This document shows positions 60,382 through 64,000 of a stretch of 64,000 nucleotides of DNA, piece by piece. The notes under the pieces were generated by a model, which saw nothing but the letters and a program-made list of their open reading frames with translations, searched no databases and had not been told where the DNA came from. Both the position numbers and the translations under genes were made by a program. Within the stretch, counting starts at the first letter, position 1, and each line of letters opens with the position of its first letter. This DNA comes from Methylomicrobium lacus LW14 (lineage in GTDB: Bacteria; Pseudomonadota; Gammaproteobacteria; Methylococcales; Methylomonadaceae): NCBI RefSeq assembly GCF_000527095.1, contig NZ_AZUN01000001.1, positions 2,707,501-2,771,500 on the forward strand. Direction: 5' to 3'.

Positions 60382-60584
60382 GCGGAGATGATTTCTTCGC
60401 GTACAAAATGCAAACGAATCATTTTCGGCTTATCGGCCGGATCAAAATGACAGCTCACCGCATCGCGCACCTTTTGATGCAGATCGCATAAATCATCGGC
60501 ATCGGTGAATAGCGAAACATCCCGTGCGTGCGCGGTAAAACCACCCTCCGGCGCCTCTTCGACTAAGAAAATAATTTCGTTCAA
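60378..60584 (-). CDS. hicB: HicB-like antitoxin, short form
   Basis: 68 residues: an RNase H-like start (IIFLVEEAPEGGFTAHARDV), then DADDLCDLHQKVRDAVSCHF. The common C-terminal DNA-binding domain is absent, as in many short HicB proteins. It precedes hicA (reverse of the E. coli order). The pair lies between nadA and aspS, next to a palindromic repeat. Confidence 0.82.
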   Translation of the reverse strand: MNEIIFLVEEAPEGGFTAHARDVSLFTDADDLCDLHQKVRDAVSCHFDPADKPKMIRLHFVREEIISA

Positions 60585-60601
60585 CCGAGTACCCCTTCGT
60601 T

Positions 60602-60637
60602 GTAAGGTGGATAAGCGCTAGCGCTTATCCACCTTAC
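60602..60637. repeat. Perfect 36-bp palindrome behind aspS
   Basis: GTAAGGTGGATAAGCGCT is followed directly by its reverse complement AGCGCTTATCCACCTTAC. There is no T run. It begins 11 nt after the aspS stop on the minus strand and could be a transcript 3' end or a mobile small repeat. Confidence 0.75.
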
Positions 60638-60647
60638 GAGCTTTTAT

Positions 60648-62435
60648 TTATGAAGCTTTTTCTTTACCCGCCGGCTTGATCAATTTGATGCCCAGTTCGC
60701 GCAATTGTTCCTCCGCGACGACGGCCGGCGCGCTGACCAGAGGACAGGCCGCCGACTGGGTTTTCGGGAACGCGATCACGTCACGGATCGAGGTCGAACC
60801 GGTCATCAACATGACCAGACGATCCAGGCCGAACGCCAGACCGCCGTGCGGCGGCGCGCCGTATTTCAAGGCATCGAGCAGGAAGCCGAATTTTTCGCGG
60901 GCTTCGTCTTCCTTGATGCCGAGAATTTCGAACACGGTCTGCTGCATCGCCGGCCGGTTGATACGGATCGAACCGCCGCCGACTTCGGTGCCGTTCAGCA
61001 CCAGGTCGTAGGCGCGCGACAAGGCCGTGCCGGGATTCGCCTGCAATTCTTCGATCGAGCAGCTTGGCGCGGTGAACGGGTGATGGATTGCGGCATAGCG
61101 GCGGCTTTTTTCGTCCCATGCAAACATCGGAAAGTCGACGACCCAGACCGGTTTCCATTCGCCTTCCAAGAGGCCCAGGTCGTGGCCGAGTTTGACGCGG
61201 AGCGCCCCCATCGCTTCGTTCACGATCGTTGCCTTGTCGGCGCCGAAGAAAATCAGGTCGCCGTTTTGCGCGCCGGTTTTCGCGAGCACGCTGTCCCAGA
61301 CTTCGGCCGGGGCAAACTTCACGATCGGCGATTGCAGGCCGTCAATGCCCGCAGAAAGGTCGTTCACCTTAATATAAGCCAGGCCCTTCGCGCCATAAAT
61401 GCTGACAAACTTGGTCAGATCCTCGATGTCCTTGCGGCTCAAGTCGCCGCCTTTCGGCAGGCGCATCGCAACGACGCGGCCATCGGGATCGTTGGCCGGC
61501 GCCGAGAACACCTTGAAATCGACGGCTTTCATATCGTCGGCGATATCGACCAGTTCCAAAGGAATACGCAGGTCGGGCCGGTCGATTCCGTATTTCGAAA
61601 TCGCTTCCTGATAGGTCATGCGCGGGAAATGCGCGCCGAGATTCACGCCGATCACTTTCTGGAATAGCTGACGGATCATTTCTTCCATGATCTGCATGAT
61701 CTCGTTCTCGTCCATGAACGAGGTCTCGATATCGAGCTGGGTGAATTCGGGTTGGCGGTCCGCGCGCAAGTCTTCGTCGCGGAAGCAGCGCACGATCTGG
61801 TAATAGCGGTCCATGCCCGCGATCATCAGAATCTGTTTGTACAACTGCGGCGATTGCGGCAGCGCGAAAAACGCATTCTCATGCGTCCGGCTCGGCACGA
61901 TATAGTCGCGCGCGCCTTCCGGGGTCGCCTTGGTCAGGTACGGGGTTTCGATCTCGAAGAACTCGTGATCGTCCAGGAAATTGCGCAGAACCCTGGAGAC
62001 GTCGCGGCGCACCTTCATCTTTTCCTGCATCGCAAAACGGCGCAGGTCGATATAGCGGTAGCGCAGGCGCAGCTCCTCGTTGACTTCGATCTCGCTTTCG
62101 ACCGGGAACGGCGGCGTTTCGGACTCGTTCAGCACGATCAGCTCACTGACCAGCACTTCGACTTCGCCGGTGCCCATGTTCGGATTGATCGTGCCTTCGG
62201 GGCGTCCGCGCACGGTGCCGGCCACTTTCAGCACATATTCGCTACGCACATGCTCGGCCAGAGAGAACGCCTCACGCACATCCGGATCGAAGACCACCTG
62301 TACCAGACCGGTACGGTCCCTCAAATCGATAAAAATGACCCCGCCGTGGTCACGGCGGCGATGCACCCAACCGCACAATTCAACGGTTTGCCCGGTATGT
62401 TGTTTCGTTAATTCCCCGCACTTGTGCGTCCGCAT
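60648..62435 (-). CDS. aspS: Aspartyl-tRNA synthetase
   Basis: 595 residues, class II, bacterial type. N-terminal OB-fold anticodon domain ([20 protein letters not shown]), motif 2 [20 protein letters not shown], the GAD insertion domain in the middle and motif 3 [20 protein letters not shown]. Gammaproteobacterial synthetases of this length may be discriminating or not; this cannot be settled by eye. It stands before the hicBA pair and after the zinc ribbon gene on the same strand. Confidence 0.98.
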   Translation of the reverse strand: MRTHKCGELTKQHTGQTVELCGWVHRRRDHGGVIFIDLRDRTGLVQVVFDPDVREAFSLAEHVRSEYVLKVAGTVRGRPEGTINPNMGTGEVEVLVSELIVLNESETPPFPVESEIEVNEELRLRYRYIDLRRFAMQEKMKVRRDVSRVLRNFLDDHEFFEIETPYLTKATPEGARDYIVPSRTHENAFFALPQSPQLYKQILMIAGMDRYYQIVRCFRDEDLRADRQPEFTQLDIETSFMDENEIMQIMEEMIRQLFQKVIGVNLGAHFPRMTYQEAISKYGIDRPDLRIPLELVDIADDMKAVDFKVFSAPANDPDGRVVAMRLPKGGDLSRKDIEDLTKFVSIYGAKGLAYIKVNDLSAGIDGLQSPIVKFAPAEVWDSVLAKTGAQNGDLIFFGADKATIVNEAMGALRVKLGHDLGLLEGEWKPVWVVDFPMFAWDEKSRRYAAIHHPFTAPSCSIEELQANPGTALSRAYDLVLNGTEVGGGSIRINRPAMQQTVFEILGIKEDEAREKFGFLLDALKYGAPPHGGLAFGLDRLVMLMTGSTSIRDVIAFPKTQSAACPLVSAPAVVAEEQLRELGIKLIKPAGKEKAS

Positions 62436-62508
62436 GGTGGTGTTATTCCTGTAAATCCGAAAAAATGATCGATATTAACTGCTTGGCGTGGTTAATTCAA
62501 GTCGCGGC

Positions 62509-62766
62509 CTAATGGCTGCAACTGCCGCTGCAACTGTGCGGCTTGGACGGCTCCGAACTTTCACCGGCAACATTTTTCTTCGCGCCGCTCTTGAAATCGG
62601 TTTCGTACCAGCCGCCGCCTTTCAAACGGAAACCGGCCGCCGATATTTTTTTGATCAGATCAGGCTTGCTGCACGCCGGGCAATGCACCAGCGGCTGGTC
62701 GCTGAGTTTTTGTAAGGCTTCGTGCTCATGCCCGCAGGATTGACATTTATACTCATAGATTGGCAT
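62509..62766 (-). CDS. FmdB-family zinc ribbon protein
   Basis: 85 residues. The zinc ribbon has YKCQSCGHEHEALQ and HCPACSKPDL, two C-x2-C pairs, followed by FRLKGGGWYETDFK and a Ser/Cys/His-rich tail (SCSGSCSH) that may bind a metal too. The family sits before aspS in many Proteobacteria, as here (73 nt gap). Its role is unknown, a regulatory one is often assumed. Confidence 0.9.
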   Translation of the reverse strand: MPIYEYKCQSCGHEHEALQKLSDQPLVHCPACSKPDLIKKISAAGFRLKGGGWYETDFKSGAKKNVAGESSEPSKPHSCSGSCSH

Positions 62767-62870
62767 GGATGACTCCGGTAAGAAAATAATAATCGAGATA
62801 GGGATGCTTGCGTTTTTTTCAAGCAGCTACGATAGAATATCAAGTTATTCTACAGAAAACGGCCTTTCAA

Positions 62871-63908
62871 ATGAAGAAATTAACCATCACCCGCCCCGAT
62901 GACTGGCATTTGCATGTCCGCAACGGCGCGATGCTGAAAGCGGTGCTGCCGCATACCGCCCGGCAATTCGCCCGCGCGATCATCATGCCGAACCTGAAAC
63001 CGCCGGTCACGACCGTCGAGCAGGCCTTGACCTACCGCCAGGAAATCTTGCTGGCGATCCCGGAAGGGCTCGATTTTACCTCCTTGATGACCTTGTATCT
63101 GACCGGCTCGACGCAAACGGAAGAGATCCGGAAAGCCGCCGAATCCGAGCACGTGCATGCGTTCAAGCTCTATCCTGCCGGCGCCACGACCAACTCCGAC
63201 TCGGGCGTCGCGAACATCGAGGCCGCTTACCCCTTGCTTGAAGAAATGGAAAAACAAGGCATTCCGCTGTTGATCCACGGCGAGGTGACCGACGAGCACT
63301 GCGACATCTTCGATCGGGAGCGCGTTTTTCTCGAAACCCAGTTGAGCCGTATCGTCGAGCGTTTCCCGGCGCTGCGCATCGTCGTCGAGCATGTCACTAC
63401 GCGCGAGGCGGTCGATTTCGTGAAGGCCCAAGGCCCGAACATCGCCGCGACGATCACGCCGCAACACTTATTGTATAACCGCAATGCGATTCTGGCCGGC
63501 GGCATCCGCCCGCACCATTACTGCCTGCCGGTGCTGAAGCGCGAGCATCACCGCCAGGCGCTGGTGCAGGCCGCGACCAGCGGCAATCCTAAATTTTTCC
63601 TCGGCACCGACAGCGCGCCGCATCTGACCGCATTGAAAGAAAACGCCTGCGGCTGCGCCGGCTGCTTCAGCGCGCCGGTGGCGCTCGAACTTTATGCGGA
63701 GGCATTCGAAAAAGCCGATGCGCTGGACAAACTGGAAGGTTTTGCGAGTTTTTACGGCGCCGATTTTTACCGGCTGCCGAGAAACCGGGGCACGATCACG
63801 CTCGAAAAAAGGGATTGGCAGGTGCCGGCGTCTTACGCAGACGCTGAGATCGCGATAACGCCTTTGAGGGCGGGAGAAACATTGTCCTGGAAAATGGAGG
63901 CAGCGTAG
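62871..63908 (+). CDS. pyrC: Dihydroorotase, class II
   Basis: 345 residues from the ATG at 62871. The first metal-binding pair is in [10 protein letters not shown] (HxH), the carbamylated Lys in [14 protein letters not shown], then IHGEVTD and [12 protein letters not shown] for the other His ligands, and the Asp in GTDSAPH. It closes carbamoyl-aspartate to dihydroorotate in pyrimidine synthesis. The length and motifs are those of the E. coli type. It is divergent from the zinc ribbon gene, with 104 nt between. Confidence 0.97.
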   Translation: MKKLTITRPDDWHLHVRNGAMLKAVLPHTARQFARAIIMPNLKPPVTTVEQALTYRQEILLAIPEGLDFTSLMTLYLTGSTQTEEIRKAAESEHVHAFKLYPAGATTNSDSGVANIEAAYPLLEEMEKQGIPLLIHGEVTDEHCDIFDRERVFLETQLSRIVERFPALRIVVEHVTTREAVDFVKAQGPNIAATITPQHLLYNRNAILAGGIRPHHYCLPVLKREHHRQALVQAATSGNPKFFLGTDSAPHLTALKENACGCAGCFSAPVALELYAEAFEKADALDKLEGFASFYGADFYRLPRNRGTITLEKRDWQVPASYADAEIAITPLRAGETLSWKMEAA

Positions 63909-63914
63909 CCCTAT

Positions 63915-64000
63915 TCAATCCGCGACGCCCGAAAGCCGGCTGCTCAAGGCGCCGGCCGCCATGATCATCGGCGACAACACCGGACTGAACGGCGGCGAGT
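63915..64000 (-). CDS. Possible C-terminal end of a gene continuing past the window
   Basis: The minus strand is open for 27 codons from the edge and ends ALSSRLSGVAD and a stop, convergent with pyrC. The fragment is too short to name a family. The plus strand in the same stretch is also partly open, so this call is weak. Confidence 0.25.
   Translation of the reverse strand, partial: SPPFSPVLSPMIMAAGALSSRLSGVAD

Noticed and set aside
60705..61667. 320-codon plus-strand frame
   Set aside because: Antisense to aspS; low-complexity Arg/Phe/Val translation.

Overview
The window reads as chromosomal DNA of a gammaproteobacterium. The blocks ispB / rplU-rpmA-obgE-proB / rpsT / murJ and atpIBEFHAGDC-glmU-glmS are in typical gammaproteobacterial order, and so is recC-recB-recD. 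An MmoC-like flavin/iron-sulfur reductase beside hcp hints at a methanotroph relative (Methylococcales), but this is inference only: no methane oxidation gene is present.

Layout. 1-6068: end of recC, then recB and recD. 6069-11840: an accessory strip behind recD with gene scraps (a 20-codon brnT start, an hsdS tail, a lipocalin tail), a DUF4160/DUF2442 pair, a small Cys-motif protein, an mcrBC restriction system and a parD without parE. 11942-16288: eptA, a membrane protein, a lipocalin lipoprotein and ispB. 16470-22496: housekeeping genes rplU, rpmA, obgE, proB, rpsT and murJ, then a GNAT fusion. 22574-26072: hcp, its probable MmoC-like electron donor, and a divergent Crp/Fnr regulator with an FNR/DNR-type site between them, together a nitrosative-stress module. 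26351-29760: a cytochrome P450, an LpxO/AspH-type hydroxylase and small envelope proteins. 30474-38245: a Nit1C-type nitrilase cluster (linked to nitrile/cyanide nitrogen use) with a GntR/MocR regulator; its glycosyltransferase has been reduced to a 74-residue internal-deletion remnant. 38365-41130: remnants (helicase N-terminus, REP-associated transposase, REP) and small genes. 41360-47913: a cation/proton antiporter, a recombinase-in-trio (RIT) element bounded by 32-bp inverted repeats, and an ISAzo13-like insertion sequence with a 3-bp target duplication lying against the glmS stop. 47922-58326: glmS, glmU and the complete nine-gene ATP synthase operon with a clear promoter and terminator. 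58374-64000: a lipoprotein, nadA, a HicBA toxin-antitoxin pair, aspS, an FmdB-type zinc ribbon protein and pyrC.

The core genes form conserved operons. The interest lies in the accessory parts: the decayed defence strip after recD, the Nit1C cluster with a deleted glycosyltransferase and terminator-like hairpins on both sides of its first gene, the RIT element with a palindrome across its left end, the McrB with a domain inserted inside its GTPase core, and an MmoC-like reductase in the Hcr position. No tRNA, rRNA or CRISPR array was seen. Identifications rest on reading the sequence and family knowledge; no database search was run.
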